Assembly: GCA_029891345.1 (NCBI GenBank)
Contig: CM057009.1
Span: forward strand, 286,946,966 to 287,010,965
Length of the DNA: 64,000 nucleotides
Source of the DNA: Dryococelus australis
Lineage: Eukaryota; Arthropoda; Insecta; Phasmatodea; Phasmatidae
Direction: 5' to 3'
In this document: piece by piece, positions 13,931 to 26,589 of the stretch
Position numbering within the stretch: position 1 is the first letter of the stretch
Layout: each line of letters starts with the position of its first letter
Translations under genes and position numbers: made by a program
Notes under the pieces: model-generated
What the model was told of the DNA's origin: nothing
Database searches by the model: none
Seen by the model: only the letters and a program-made list of their open reading frames with translations

Positions 13931-16240
13931 TCACAGACACAAATTGCTTAAGGGCAGCCAAAAACACTTCCATACACATTGATGATACAGCTTCCAGATA
14001 GCCTTCATCGACATGCACACAAAACTAGAGAGGTAACTTTTGTCCATAGGAGCCTTTCGTGCCTTTGTCTGCTTTGTTGTGAATAGCTCTGCAAAATCCA
14101 CGCCAACTTTCAAAAAGGGACGCACATGTGAGAATCTCATAGCAGGGAGATCTCCCACAAGAGGAGTGAAGCTTTTTGCTCACCATCTGAAATACTTAGC
14201 ACACCAGTGCACACAACGCCGAATGATCTGGCGAGCATTCAATTTCCAAAATTGCCTCTCTCTGGATGAGGGAATGTACTGCCTGGAGTCCAGCATGGAG
14301 GTGCTCCTCATGGTAATGTCTTACAATTAACACGGATAGATGACATTTTCCTGAAAAAAGTATTTGGTGTTTAGTCTCTTCCGAAAACACTGAGTGCTAC
14401 ACGCGACCGCACACCCTGATGACACCCAGATGATCAAGGAAAGGATCAAAATTCCTTAGTTTAATGTAGCACCTCTTATTTATTACGAAATAACCTTAAG
14501 TCCTCTGAAAGAAGGTCGTGTTGCACCACTTGAACGCAAAACATCAATGTTGCCTTTAAATCCTCAGAATTCAACCACGTTGTGTCAAAGTTAGGTGGTT
14601 TCATAAATGCCATTAAAGCTCTAAGAATCCATGCTGTTACTCTCTTGAGTCTTGAGAGTGAGAAGAAGCCTTCTAACAATGTCCACAAGGTACCATCAAC
14701 TTCTCGGACTGCTAGAACCTGTACTCTCTGAGATTTACATTCAGGCATATTCTTCAGATCAGGAATCTTGACATTCACAGGCCAAGTGTTTTCAGAGTCC
14801 GTCAACCTTAACCAGCTCGCCACGAAACACACCGCACAATGCGAGGTCTGCTGGGTTACAGTTTGATAGGACATGACCTAGGGGGCACAATTAATTGAAT
14901 CTCGGTGACTCGAATAGCGACAAAGGTCTTGAACCTGTGTGGTGATGACCGGAACCATGACAGGACAGTGGACGAATCTGACCACATTTACACGTTGAAG
15001 AGATGAGCCCGTTTGCTGAACATTTTGCTCATACATTACCACAATCTTGTGAGAGCAGAGCACCCGACAACTCAAGCCTCGGAATTGCTAGTGTCTTCAT
15101 GGAAAAACTTTTTAATTTGCTGTGATCAGGCAAGTTGAAATGACTCCAATGTTGTTGAATGCAAGCATAAATCACAGCAGCATACGCCTCAGAAGCATCG
15201 CAGAACCCATGAATCTTAATACTGCAGGCACTAAGTCCACTCAATGTGTCGTGGGATTCTCACCTTGGCCAGAGCGTCCAGTGTCTTCTTGAAATGTAAC
15301 CACTACTTAATAATATCTATAGGAACAGATTGATCTTACTCTAACCCCAGCATCCACAATGTCTGCAATAAGATTTTTCCCCACACAACAACTGGGGCTA
15401 CCCACCCACATGGGTCGTAAAGGCGGGCAATAGTTGACAAGATACCCAGTCTGGTTATTGGCAATTGGAGTACATTGATGTGGTACAATAAATCATCAGT
15501 CTCTGGATACCAGTGAACACCAAGCACTTTAATAGCTAGACTGGTCTCTTGATCAAGGCTCTTCAAGACTTCTCGCTGTGATGTAGGCACATCTTCAAGT
15601 AGAGTGGTGCTGCTTGAGGACCATTTTAAAGCTGAAATACTCCTCGAAGCAGATACCAAGTTCAGATTTCAGTTTCATTGCTTCCTCCGAGTCAGTTCCC
15701 ATAACCAAGTCATCAGCAAACACATCTCGCAAGAGTACCTGAGCTACCTGCGGAAAGTTTTGAGCTTCATCAGTAGCTAACTGCCTTAATGTTCTCAGTG
15801 CTTGATAAGGAGATGATGCCAGTCTATATGTAACAGTGTAAGTTTATATAGCTGCACATATTCTTTAGTCATCGTAATGTATCTGTATTTGTATATATAT
15901 ATATATATCTTACTGATGTCAGCAGTAAAGACAACACAAAGTGTTCGGAAGTTCACAATAATCTCACAGATGTCCTTCTGCAATTTCTGCCCAGTGTGGA
16001 GCACGTCATTTAAAGAGACACCATTTGATGTTGTTGATAAGCCATCAAAAACGACGTGCACCTTAGTGGTTGAACTAGCCTCTTTAATTATAACATGGTG
16101 AGGAATAACATATACTAACTCTGAGATTTCTGATGCACCCAAACCACTGTTACTCGGCTAGCCAACAGAGTGCGGAGCAACTGAGATGTGTGTCATGTGT
16201 CCCAGTACTTTATACTCCTTGAGAAAGTGGTGCACGTGTG
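13931..16240 (-). mobile_element. BEL/Pao retrotransposon pol fossil
   Basis: Reading leftward from about 16240, the BEL/Pao pol order is visible. The start of reverse transcriptase has YVIPHHVIIKEASSTTKVH, then VVFDGLST, then LNDVLHTGQKLQ. Next come RT-connection blocks (LGVHWYPETDDLLY, LSTIARLYDPCGWVAPV) and the RNase H start (IHGFCDASEAYAA) with LAIPRLELSGALL. Integrase pieces follow (HAGLQAVHSLIQR, then FLKVGVDFAELF). I see no LTRs flanking it. The copy is broken in many places and carries a TA microsatellite near 15888. It is an old fossil. Confidence 0.88.
15888..15909. repeat. (TA)n microsatellite inside the BEL/Pao fossil
   Basis: An uninterrupted TA run of about 20 bases, visible directly. 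Confidence 0.85.
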
Positions 16241-16856
16241 TGCATGTGCACATGCGTGCATGTGTGTCAGTGTCTGTGCCTGTGTGTGCGTGAAGTAAAA
16301 AATATCTGACAAACCTTGGAGTTGAAAAATTAATTTTTCATGATAGTATCAGGAGATATTCAACTATAACACATGAAAATGATTTAATGTGTATATTATT
16401 TTAAAAAATATTTTAATACTATGGTTTATGTTAAGAAAATCTTAAATAAACCACATAATTATGAAAATTCCAACTAAAATATGAAACAGTATGCAGATTC
16501 AATCAGCATTATTTTTGAAGGGCGTACTGATAAACCATCAGTTATATTTATAATTGTCCCAGGTTATAGGCAATCCTGCTGTTTATGATGAGTCAAATGC
16601 AGTATATGTCCAAATTATTGCTTCAGTTAATATTCTAAATATGGTATATGGTAACATGAGTTATATAAATGTTCTGACCATATGCTGTTTCAAAATTCCA
16701 AGGGAGTTGCAGAACCAAATGCCTTAAGGAAATGTGCACCAACTTTGAGTTATGTACATTTATGATTGTATTTCTGTACATTTCTCACTAAAATACATTT
16801 GAGAGATATCAGAAAAGTGTGAAAGTAAATCAAATTTTACAGAAAATATTACTCAC
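16241..16856. other. Intronic stretch with a TG-rich run
   Basis: A TG/CA-rich simple repeat lies at about 16228-16292. The rest is AT-rich with no coding pattern. It follows the kinesin exon at 16857-16964 in transcription order, so it is the start of that gene's next intron. Confidence 0.5.
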
Positions 16857-16964
16857 TTCCAATCGTAGACTGCATCAAAAGTAAACACTTTTGCACTTTC
16901 TTTTGTATCATCTTTTGGATTTGTTATTTCGACAACACCCCGTGCTGACCAGACTTCCACAACA
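16857..16964 (-). CDS. KIF3B: Kinesin-2 motor subunit (KIF3B/Klp68D type), internal exon of the motor domain
   Basis: On the minus strand a TTTTCAG acceptor (16967-16965) opens a 108-nt exon closed by a GTGAGT donor (16856-16851). It reads VVEVWSARGVVEITNPKD, then DTKESAKVFTFDAVYDW. KIF3B carries VVDV, then VKNPKG, then TFTFDAVYDWN at this place, so this is the strand following beta-1 of the motor domain, leading to the segment before the P-loop. KIF3A reads FTFDTVF here, so KIF3B (fly Klp68D) fits better. The exon starts with one base that completes a codon from the exon at 49024 and ends after two bases of the next codon. Kinesin-2 is a plus-end microtubule motor for ciliary and axonal transport. 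The following exon, with the ATP-binding loop, is not in the window and should lie left of position 1. Confidence 0.88.
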
Positions 16965-17101
16965 CTGAAAACCAAAAGAACAAACATGAACAAATTTTCA
17001 AACCTCATCTTCACATAAATGATTGATGATTAACGTAACTTCATAAATTTGTAACTGCATTTAGCTCAGAGCATCAGTAACAAAATTTTTTTTACTACAG
17101 C

Positions 17102-17964
17102 TGTGTCAAGTTAGATACCACCAATGAAGACTATCATTACAGTGGCAACGAAATACTGGCAGTGCCACTGAATAGGTACCAAGCTGCTCTACACAGTAAG
17201 TGCTGGCAGATCAGTGGGGGTAAGTTTTTCACCAACAGGCAACGGTATTTGCTACTATGTATGGTATCCATTTATTATGCAGATTATAGTGGCTAGAAAG
17301 GCCCACCCACAAAGGTTACTACCTAAAGCTTCGATGGCCACAAGGAAATTACCATTACCAGCTAAGGTACAGCGAGTTATGGATTGAGAAAGTGTTGTAA
17401 GCATGCCACACTGACCTACTGGGGGCGAAGTGTATAAAACAGCCGTAGATGCCACCCCCGCCCTCCAGTGACTTGACTCCTGAGGTACCACAACGTTGGT
17501 TGCCGGAGCTGGCAACCTGAGCATCAAGACATTGAGGCCTTGAGGAGCTCTGAGGTCCGTCAGTGTTAACTGGTGAGCATAAATCGAACTAGCAGTTAGG
17601 GCGCAACGTTTCCCTTCCGAAACCCCGTTGGCTCCTTAAGTACTATTAATATTAACTTGCAAGACTAGGAAATTAAATATTATTGTATTGTAACTTAACG
17701 GCACCGAGCCGCCTGTGAGTAACTGTAGTCTGAATACTTGTTCCATTAGCCATTCATTGTGACGTATTGTATCTATTCCATTGATATACTTATATATTTT
17801 ATGTTCACTAAAGTAGTTGTGTTATAAATACTGAGTTGTTAGTGAACTAGTAGAGTTATGGCCCCGACCACGTACGTCTATCCCGACCTAGTCTTGATAG
17901 CAGAGTGCCTGAAATATTATAGGTTCAGTGGTCAGGATAGGAGGTACGAAGGGGAGACGTAACA
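17102..17964 (+). mobile_element. Probable solo LTR, Gypsy-like
   Basis: An isolated, more GC-rich block that begins TGT and ends GTAACA. It has a TATA box (GTGTATAAAACAG) near 17430. The motif GGTGAGCATAAATCG near 17571 also occurs in the LTRs of the 3.3-11.6 kb element, so the two are probably related families. I could not find a convincing target duplication, and the left edge is uncertain by several bases. No internal element sequence lies on either side. Confidence 0.6.
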
Positions 17965-19100
17965 AGATGCCAGTTAATAATTCATTTTTGTTTTCTGTAT
18001 GATTTTTGAGTAGCTGGTAGTGTCTTGTATTTAAAAAAAAACATTTCATGATATTTTTCATCCATAATAGAAAACAGTCATTTTCAATATCTTTTGCTAC
18101 AAAAAAAAGTCCTTTATATTAGTAATCTCCAGTAATTTCTAAGCATATATTGATTTTACATTAATAATAAGAAATCCCTTACAGCTTTGTGTGTGTTTGC
18201 ATGCATGTACAATTAAGTGTAGGTACACTTTATTAATTTTTTTATACTTTTTTCATTTAAGTTTTGTTTTCCTACATGCATTGCAATGAAGGAATTAAAA
18301 CAATTGTGAGAGTTCATGAGCTTCAGTTATAAAACTGGTTTTTTGTGTCTGTAGGGGTTTAGCAAAAAATTAATGTTGCACCCACTTAAGCAACAAAAGA
18401 CATTGGGAAAGTGATTACCACCTGACTAGTATTTTACTTCACTTTATACGTTTTTTATTTGAACTATTTTACCATTGTGAACGTATATGATGCCAGTTGC
18501 ATGCCTGGTGTGCCCTTCTGTGACCACTTCAATTCACAGAATAAGCAACAAAATATTTTGGTGGGTCTCAGTAGTGTATTAACATAAAATAATGGTATTA
18601 TAAAAATATATATGTATTCACGCATTCATGTCATTATATTCTTAGTCCCCATTCTTGTTTATATATATATAGATGTATATTTATGTAAATTTATATAGGT
18701 ACATATAAAACTCTATTTAAAATGTATGTATTTAAATGCACATACTTCAAATGTGAATACTTTAAAAAATTTACATATTAAATTCTATGTAAAATCTACA
18801 CATACATGTATGTATAATTGCCTATGATACATTATATTATATATAATATGTAATATAAACTCCTCTACCATGTACTATCAGGAATTATTGGAGGATGATG
18901 CTTTCCGGATGTCTGAATAGTCCAAACAACTGAAGGAAAGAATTTTAGTTGGTATATTAATAGCAAATATGGTACACATATATTGTGTGCACTGCATTTG
19001 ATTTTAAATTGTTTGTCCCTACTAAAACAATGCAAAAATAAAGATTGTACACATTAAATAAATGTAATCTTGAATAATAACTTGGCTAAGGCAGTTCTGT
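17965..19100. other. AT-rich intronic stretch
   Basis: It contains several short palindromic TA-rich clusters (about 18601-18860) but no coding or repeat family that I recognise. Confidence 0.5.
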
Positions 19101-19640
19101 GGTACGGTGCCGGCCACTCTTCCTACCTACACAACATGCCCTCCCTCCATCATGCCAACCCTCCACTGTACCCTCCCTCTGTTGTGCCAACCCCATGTCG
19201 TGCCCTTGCTCCGTTGTTTCTCCTCACATGACACGCCACAACTGCCCATGAAAAGTAGGTCACAAACAAAAACCAGCTGTAACCAGTTGTGCTGTGCATC
19301 ATGCCTGTAGCATCCTTGCTTACGTATTCTGAGTCCAGTGACAAGCAAAAACATTGCACTTTAAGTAAATTATTTGCAGGTGCATACATATTATAAACTG
19401 TATGTCTTTGTGATGTGTAGTTTGCAGCATTACTTGTTCCCCTCTTGTAACAATTTATAAATCAAAATTATTTACACAGCAATAAAAGTTATGTAAAAGG
19501 ATTTGTACAGCTGTGTTGTTAAGGTAAGCAAATGGCTTGTGTTTGTCGTCAAGTGTATCGCCGCTTATGCTGGGTGCTACATCACTTCCTTCAGTAATGC
19601 TTGTACTTGCAGATATTTTTATAAAAATATCTGTCAGACG
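19101..19640. other. C-rich block without a recognisable gene
   Basis: Around 19110-19220 there are loose repeats of CCTCCxTC and TGCCAACC, giving a low-complexity, proline-rich reading. I see no exon signals or family match. The right part may be decayed transposase, as it adjoins the pogo/Tigger piece. Confidence 0.35.
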
Positions 19641-20095
19641 TTTTTACTTACCTTATACTCCACAGACATGACCAACATCCTGAAGTGCCCTTGGACAAAG
19701 ACTTTTGCCAATAACTAACAGTATCACCTTGTGTGTTCCTGCTGCATTGGAACACTCCAGCATAATGAAACAATATTTACAGACTAGACTGTGGCGTACA
19801 ACGCTAGTGCAAATAAGTTCTGTCCACATTGTACACTTGATCTGGAGTCAAGATTTTCATTAGAAACTAATTTTACAAAGTCACCATCAAACTTTTCCAT
19901 TGCTTCGGCATCTGCAGAAAGCTTTTCTTTCTGCTTGTAGGCTGAAATACCATGATGTTCGAATCTGTACAGCCACCCATGCGAATAGTCACACACGTAA
20001 ATGACAGCTGAAGTTCATTGTGAAACAATTTAGCTTGTTGCATCGGAAACACAGACACCTTCGCCGCAGCATTGTCAAAAGTATTCAATTAAGGC
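19641..20095 (-). pseudogene. Pogo/Tigger-type transposase fragment
   Basis: Minus-strand translation gives QQAKLFHNELQLS, then (after a frame change) HGWLYRFEHHGI and EKLSADAEAMEKFDGDFVKL. These are the CENP-B-type helix-turn-helix region of pogo/Tigger transposases (family form SxGWLxRFKxRHGI, then KLSAD). Next comes QCGQNLFALALYAT, where the family has YNADETGLFWR. GTHKVILLVIGKSLCPRALQ then matches the family's GTHKLKPLVIGKSxxPRCLK. It covers the end of the DNA-binding part and the beginning of the DDE catalytic part. The frame is broken at least once and the rest of the catalytic domain is missing, so it is dead. Confidence 0.8.
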
Positions 20096-20500
20096 GACGT
20101 CAAGTACTGCACTTTAACTCGACGCCGGCTAACAGCCAGCGGCGCTAGAGCCCATGACTGCGCTCACATGTCACGTGTCCCGCACGTCCGCAAAGAGGCC
20201 GATAAATTTGAACTTTCATATAAATGTTATTTTCCAGTGTAAAATGTGTTCTCTTGTATTTGCAGTGTTTAATATGTGATTAAATGTTTTAAAATTTTTT
20301 TACTAATTTTTAATTGTTTGGTTATAAAATTCAAAGTGCCAGCGGCACTGAGATTAAGAAAACTTAATATTCCGGCATGAACGCCATCATAAATATACAC
20401 TAAACACTAAAATCACACTGAAATTCAAAAGAAAATTATAGAAACGTAAAACAATATTTTATTATATTTGCAGCATTTTATTTTCAATATAAAATATTTT
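20096..20500. other. Stretch with a CpG-richer patch, no gene seen
   Basis: Positions 20090-20210 are clearly richer in CG dinucleotides than their surroundings (GACGCCGGC, GCGGCGC, GTCACGTG). I see no reading frame or tRNA-like fold. It may be the non-coding end of the neighbouring transposon. Confidence 0.35.
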
Positions 20501-22027
20501 ACTCTGCGCGCATAGCACTTCCGCTTATGTGAACCCCTTAGGCAGCCATGGTAGGTCCGTGCGACGGTTGTATCTGGACAGTCTGTCGAGGAGAGCTGGC
20601 GAGGTAAGACACTGTCACGTGCGCAAAACTACTTTTGTTCACTGATTTAGGTTTCCATAGTTATTTAGTTTACCGGTTAACCTTTGCTTGCATACGTTTT
20701 TGCCAGACATTTTCCCCTGCATTATGCTTCCACTTTATTAATTTATTGTGCCCTTGCAGCATTTTTAACTTAATCAAGGAGAAGCAGGACAAAAAATGTC
20801 AGAGAGGTTACGCAACCGCGGAACTTGAATCAGGCACCATCCGCCTATGTTTATGGCATTTCATTGTAACTTCTGCATTATTGCTAGACGCAATTTTAAG
20901 AGCTTTGTTTTTATATATGTATTTAAGGGAAATTTTTGTGTTTGAATATTTTACGGCAACATCACATATAACCACGCGGCCGACCGAAGCCAAGTCTTTG
21001 TTGTATACATCATCATTGCATTTTAAGAGCTTATTTATGTAACATATTATGTGTAATCATTTATTTCAAGGTTCTAAGTGAATTATATTTCAAGGTTCAA
21101 TGAATTTTTCATGTAAATTGATGGTTTTTGTACTTGACTACGCGGTCATGTTAATATTTGATTTTACTGCCACCAGGCATATTACATTCCTGTAACCACT
21201 TTAATTATAAAGAGAATCATTTTCTCAACAAGAATAATATTTTATCTGAATTTAGTTTGCTGTTTCCATGCAGAAATATTGCAATTTCACCTGCATCACG
21301 TGGTCCGCTACGAACTTCATCCAGCGGCATCCTCGCCATCTAAGCTTGTTTTCACATATGTGTGTGATTATTGTAAATTGTGAATATTCATCTCGTGTCC
21401 CATCTTATTTCATGTATCATTCAAGGGTCTATGTAATTTTGTAATTAGTGTACAGTGCAATTATTCCCATCCTAACTGGCTCTGTGTATAGGTCGTCACC
21501 ACACTACCCACGTGCTGGAGGGCGAGTCCCGACGAATTTGCGTTACTGATGCCGAGTAATCACATGTGTTAGTATGTTTCATCAAGTGTTTTCATTTGTA
21601 ATTCACCATGTCCTGTCTTCAGGGAAAAACCATCAGTCCACCCTAGTGGCTGTCGGCCCTCTTCCTTGTGAAGGCTGTGCTTTCATTGACCTCGGTGAGA
21701 TCATCCAGCTAGGCGTGCGCTAGATTAATTACGGGCTAGGCGGAATTGGCTAGTCATGCCCGAGATAATTTCATTGGCACGTTGATGTGTATGAATAATA
21801 TCTAATATCAATAAAAACAAGTCTACAGTGAACTTAACTCTTTTATTCAGTAGTGACAGTGTCCTAGCCACATATATTTTGTCAAGTGTTTATTTCAAGT
21901 GATGTTTAGTAAAAAGTTTAGTATTGCCAACGTGTTTGTAAGTACACACAGGTGAGATGGACACACAGAACCCACAGCATCCCTGAGAACCCTGAATCTC
22001 AATAGTGCGGTGATTGGGAAGCACCAC
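20501..22027 (+). mobile_element. LTR-like tract ending at a primer-binding-site-like motif
   Basis: A mixed-GC tract with AATAAAAACAAG (21810) as a possible poly(A) signal. It ends at CACCA (22022-22026), directly followed after one base by TGGCGCCC (22028-22035), the sequence complementary to the 3' end of lysine tRNA that many LTR elements use to prime reverse transcription. No second LTR was found and the left end is not defined. The DNA that follows has no coding capacity. The call rests mainly on that one motif, so it is tentative. Confidence 0.35.
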
Positions 22028-22035
22028 TGGCGCCC

Positions 22036-23742
22036 AAATTACCAGTAAGTATTTGTGTCCTTGTTCGTCTTGTGTCTCACCCGACGGTGTCACACTAAAC
22101 TGAATTGTTTTACAATTTTCATAGCTTTATTCAACTTGCTACCTATCTGCGTAAAACTAAGAGGTATTTTTTTATATTGTTGCAACGTGATTTACCCAAG
22201 TTTATTTTTTATTATGATATGTTAGGTTACTTCATTAATTCTTTCTTTGGGATGGGTTTAATTTTTTTTTAAGTGAGGATATAAGGGTCTGTTGGTGGTT
22301 GTCATTTTGAGTTTGGTTTGTTGCTCTTTTTTTGTTAGGACATGGGTCTTTGTTTTTAGTGTTTTAGGTAATGATTTGATAATTTTATTTTTTATGAGTT
22401 TTAATCATAAATTGAAAGTCATTCTGCTTTTGTTTTAGTGATAGGTTAATTAGGTTCTATTTGACCTTTTACTTAGTAGTCGTGGTTTTGTCTGGATTTT
22501 AACTTGTAGTGCCTTTTGATTAGTATTTTTATTATTCAGAAGCCCTCTTTTTTTTTATGTTGCGTTAAGGTCTTATTATTCATTGTATTTGGATGGCTTT
22601 AAATTATTTTATAAGGATGTTCACTTTGTCTCCCCGGGAATCAATCCTTAGGTTTGCTGTTTGGCAGTGGAAGCTTCTAGAGAGCTGGTGCTGAAACAGT
22701 TTTTCAAACTTCTCGAGCTGAACTCAGCCACAGCACTTTTTCTGTGCCGGCTGTAGCTGTCCATGTTTACATTTGCCGCTTCATCGCTAGAGTCTGTCAT
22801 CATCTTTTTTTCCTTAATTATTTTTGTGTCGCTCTGTGTTCTGAAAACTTTACTAACAGTGAAGTTTGGAAGTCGAAAGCTGTGAGTTTGTAGGGGTTGT
22901 CAGTGGAAGTGAGAAGATTTCGTGCTGCAGGCAGCAGACAAAGCGTAGGGCGCTCAGGGGGAAAGGGAAGTGAATTGGTGCTGAACACGTGTTTATGAGC
23001 TGTCGCACGTGTGCATGGACTGTTCCAATTGGCTGAAGCCCAGGTGGCGAGAGGAATGAGACCCAATAATGTGAGACACTGCGTTGTTGTTAGGGAAAGT
23101 CTTCATCTGGAGTCATTACTGAACGGATGCATGGAAGCAACATAGTCGGAAAAGCATAGTTGCCTGCAAGGTTCAAGTGAAGGCAGGCTGGAGGAGTCTG
23201 GGCTGAACGTTCTATATGTAGAACTTTAAGATAAGTACAATTTTGTTCCGTAGTTGTAGTTTGATGTAAATTATAGTTAAGGGCTTCAGCAGACGACATA
23301 AAGTTTTCATGTTTGTTTTAGGAGTTAAAAGTTTAGAAGTCTCTTTGAAATTTATTGTAACCGGTGTGAGGAGGAACTTTTGTGTTGTTTTTTTTTTTTT
23401 TTTTTTGGAATGTGATGCTTATAGTTAATGCTGTCATAAGATTAGTCCTGTTAGGTTGGTAGGTCAGGGCCTTTATTGCAGTTAATGTGAGTGAATATGT
23501 AGACACATTTTATTTTGATGAACAGACGTCTTCCTCCCATCCATAGATTTGTCAGCCGATAATCCTGAGCTGTAAATGGGAAGCTGTATAAAAGATAATA
23601 ACTTCATGGTACAGAAAATAGTTGTAATCAGTTGCTAAATGATGAAATTTGGATATGAAAAGTAAAACGTAAAATTAGCAGTGAAATTTGTAATGAATAA
23701 AAAAAAAAAAAAGGAGTTTTATTTGTACTGTTTTTGTAATTA
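22036..23742. other. T- and GT-rich non-coding tract
   Basis: The plus strand is strongly T-rich (22150-22620), then becomes more balanced (22620-23300), with a T run at 23386-23406. No conserved protein appears on either strand. If the LTR reading of 20.5-22.03 kb is right, this is the body of a large non-coding derivative. Otherwise it is plain intron. Confidence 0.4.
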
Positions 23743-24565
23743 CTATCAGAAATCTAAGTTATGTCCATTATTATTTTCATACAAAAGTTAAGTCAGTTTA
23801 CAAAATCTTTATTTATTTATTGTAAAAACCAAGCTTTTATGTTCAAAATTGTAAGATTTTTTAAAATGATTGTTATTAATGTTACTTTATTTTTGGAAAA
23901 TATTTATTTTTGATATAGTTAATTCATAAAAAGACCTCTTATTTCTTTTATTTAGTAGTCGTTAATGAAAAACCAATTTTTATTAATGAATATTTTTTTT
24001 AGATTAATTGAATTAACATTACCTTAATTATTTATTCTATTGCATTTACACATCAGAACTGCCTGCTACAAGACCCCACATTTTTACCTCTTGTTCGCTA
24101 ATAAGTACTTTATGATGGTCTGAGTTTTGCTCTACAGTAAGATGGAATATTTGTTTCATTTTTGGGCATCTGGACAGCCCTTACTAACTGCCCCTTAGGT
24201 TTTTCAGACATAGGTTGATTGTTTTATTATTATCTTGTTTGACCCTATGAGCCAAGGTATGTTTAGCTGATCAGGTTGAGAAGTTTGTTTTCCTTATTTT
24301 TAATTTATCAAGGTTAGTCGACAACAGTGCGAGAGCCACACAATGTCGTTAGATGTAATTTTCCATTTTATTTCAAACCCCATTTCCTAGTTGTTACATT
24401 TATTGATGACAGCGAGAAATAGTAGAAATTCTGTTTAAAAGAGTTTTTGAAATGAAATGTTAAGAATTCCTCCCCCCCCCCCCCTTTTTTTTTATTTGCT
24501 ATCATTATGTAGCTAGATTCAAAATGTCACTATTTCCCCAACATTTCTACAGCCCTTTTTCCACC
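23743..24565 (+). repeat. Dispersed repeat of unknown class, copy 1
   Basis: It aligns over about 820 bases with 36260-37080 in the same orientation. Shared blocks include CAGAACTGCCTGCTACAAGA, ACCTCTTGTTCGCTAA, GTGCGAGAGCCACACAA and ACCCCATTTCCTAG. It has no coding capacity. The homology starts exactly at TACTATCAG in both copies. The match ends near the TTTTTCCACC at its right edge. Confidence 0.8.
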
Positions 24566-26299
24566 TCCGCTACATTTGTTGTTAGGGGCCAGCTAATAAT
24601 AATTTTAGTCTAGAATTCTTTTCATAATTTATTTTTTGGTGTGTTTTGGACTTAAAAAAAAAATTTATATCCTTCACAAGCTAGCGGTAGGTAGATTTCA
24701 CTGATGTAAATGACGTAATCTTTTGGTTACTTAGTTTTGTTTACCTCATAATCAGTAGAGTTTTTTTTATGTTCTCTTCTTTTGTATCAGTTTTGAATTT
24801 TACCCAGCCACAGATGCCCTACTGGGAAGCCTATTAGATTAGTTTTGTGTTGGAACCAAGTAGAATTGTAGTCGTAGAAATTAAGTAGCTGTTAATTTTT
24901 TTGCAGTAATTTATTAGTAAGACACTTTTTTCTTTATGTAGAGGCAATTTGATTAGTTTTTCGGCAACTAGCGCCAAGCAGTGAACGTAGTTTTGGGCAG
25001 TGTCGTACCATAAGATCTGGACAAGAGTTTTAGTACCCGGCACTAGGAACTGTAGTGTTTGCAGACTATAGTTTTCAGGCAAGATAATGTGTTAGTGAAT
25101 TTTACTGAGGCCGAATAGTGACGTTAGAAAGATGAGCAGTTAAAAAGTAATTGAGTTTGATGTTGAAATGGATAATAATGAGATCTTCATTTCATTTTTG
25201 CTGAATTGGAAATTGGAGTCGTTATAGGATTTTAGATGTTTGAAAATTGTAGCCATTAGGGACATATTTGTAGGCCAAGAGATTGTTTTAAAAGTCGTTC
25301 TGAGGGAGAAAGTTTGGTTTAATAAGTTGATACAGAAAGACTAGGTCATGAAGTCGTTTGTAGTTTTTAGTTCACTGTAAATTAGTCCAGCATCAGAGCT
25401 GGTAGGTTACAAGCGCTCATAGCGACAGGTGCTGTAACCTTGCAACTGTAGTTCAGTTGTGCACCACAAGGTGGCACTAGGTGTGTTTATAAAATCAAAG
25501 AGTTTTTGGACATTTTCATTTGGCCAGAAGTCATTGTTTTTTTTTTTTTTTATAAAAGCGATTAGGAAAACCATTTTTTTTTTTTGGGTAATAAGAATTT
25601 TAATAGTGTGGCCAAAGTTGTTTCAGTATGCAATATCCAGTCGATACATGGCAAGAATAGGTGGTAGGATGAACCGATCAGCTGGAAGCTGACAGCAACC
25701 CAGCCCAGAGACGTTGAGCAGCTGTGATGCAGACGTTTAAAGGAGATGAACGGTTGATGGAATAAAGAGACGTTAAAAGTGAATGTAATTTTTCTTGGAG
25801 TGTTTAATGTTTTTTTTTTCAGGAGTTCTAAATTGTTTTGCCGTTAAATAGACAAGCTAATGTCCACACGCGGAGGTGAAATTTATATTTTCTGAGAAAG
25901 TAATGTAATGTAAAAGAAAGAAACAGTTTAAAAAAAAACACAGAAATAACCTGTTTTTTGTCTGTTATTTATTTGAATTGGGTTGAAGCCTCAGAGGAAT
26001 TTTTTGTTGTCACGTTTACAAAAATTCCCACTGCCACATTTAATATTCATTATGCACATTTTTGGAAGGGGGATAAGTACGTGCGTGCGCTTTACCAGTA
26101 GATATTAATTTGGTCTTTAGATTTAATCACAAGGTTATGTACAGAAATGTACAACACTCTAATTAATACAGTTGGCTCCGAATGGTTGGTTCCTGCTGGC
26201 TCTACAAGTGCCTAGCCATGAATTAGTATTTAATCATTTCCGGACATTTGTTCGTCTCGAAAGCTAGTTGGTAGCATTTCAAAATATTAAATATTCTAT
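24566..26299. other. Non-coding tract, no gene seen
   Basis: It continues the T-rich character of 22-24.5 kb to about 25.8 kb, where the base composition returns to background. Several homopolymer runs occur (25528-25551, 25573-25585). No family match or exon signals. Confidence 0.4.
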
Positions 26300-26580
26300 A
26301 AAGGATGCAGGTATTTCTATGAAAATGAAAATAATTAAGAGAAGTAGACTGCACCTAACAGCAGAGCTCTTGAGCGCCGATAATGTGTAAACAAGGTGAA
26401 AATGTAGCAACAACGGAATACAATGGTAAGGGAAACGAGAGTAATTCAAGAAAACCCAATGGTGAAGCACATTTGCCACATTTGCTACACGCCAAAATCT
26501 GCGGTAACCACACCGGAAATCAAACCCGGATTGCTCTCGTAGTAGGCTAGTGGTCTAACCACAGGGAAAAACTTATACAT
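26300..26580 (-). mobile_element. tRNA-derived SINE
   Basis: Minus strand: an A-box-like GTGGTTAGACCACTAG (about 26563-26548) is followed about 20 bases later by a B-box CCGGGTTTGATTTC (26529-26516). This is the pol III promoter pair of a tRNA-derived head. A unique body follows toward lower coordinates. The tail end is not sharp. Confidence 0.65.
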
Positions 26581-26589
26581 AGGTGGTAA

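Noticed and set aside
1-16856. A further kinesin exon (P-loop region) on the minus strand left of 16857
   Set aside because: I looked for the AYGQTGTGKTxTMEG pattern and found none, so it should lie outside the window.
18600-18860. TA-rich palindromes as possible origin or regulatory sites
   Set aside because: Such clusters are common by chance in DNA this rich in A and T.
20635-21042. A 135-codon open frame on the plus strand
   Set aside because: Low-complexity hydrophobic reading without family resemblance, inside an LTR-like tract.
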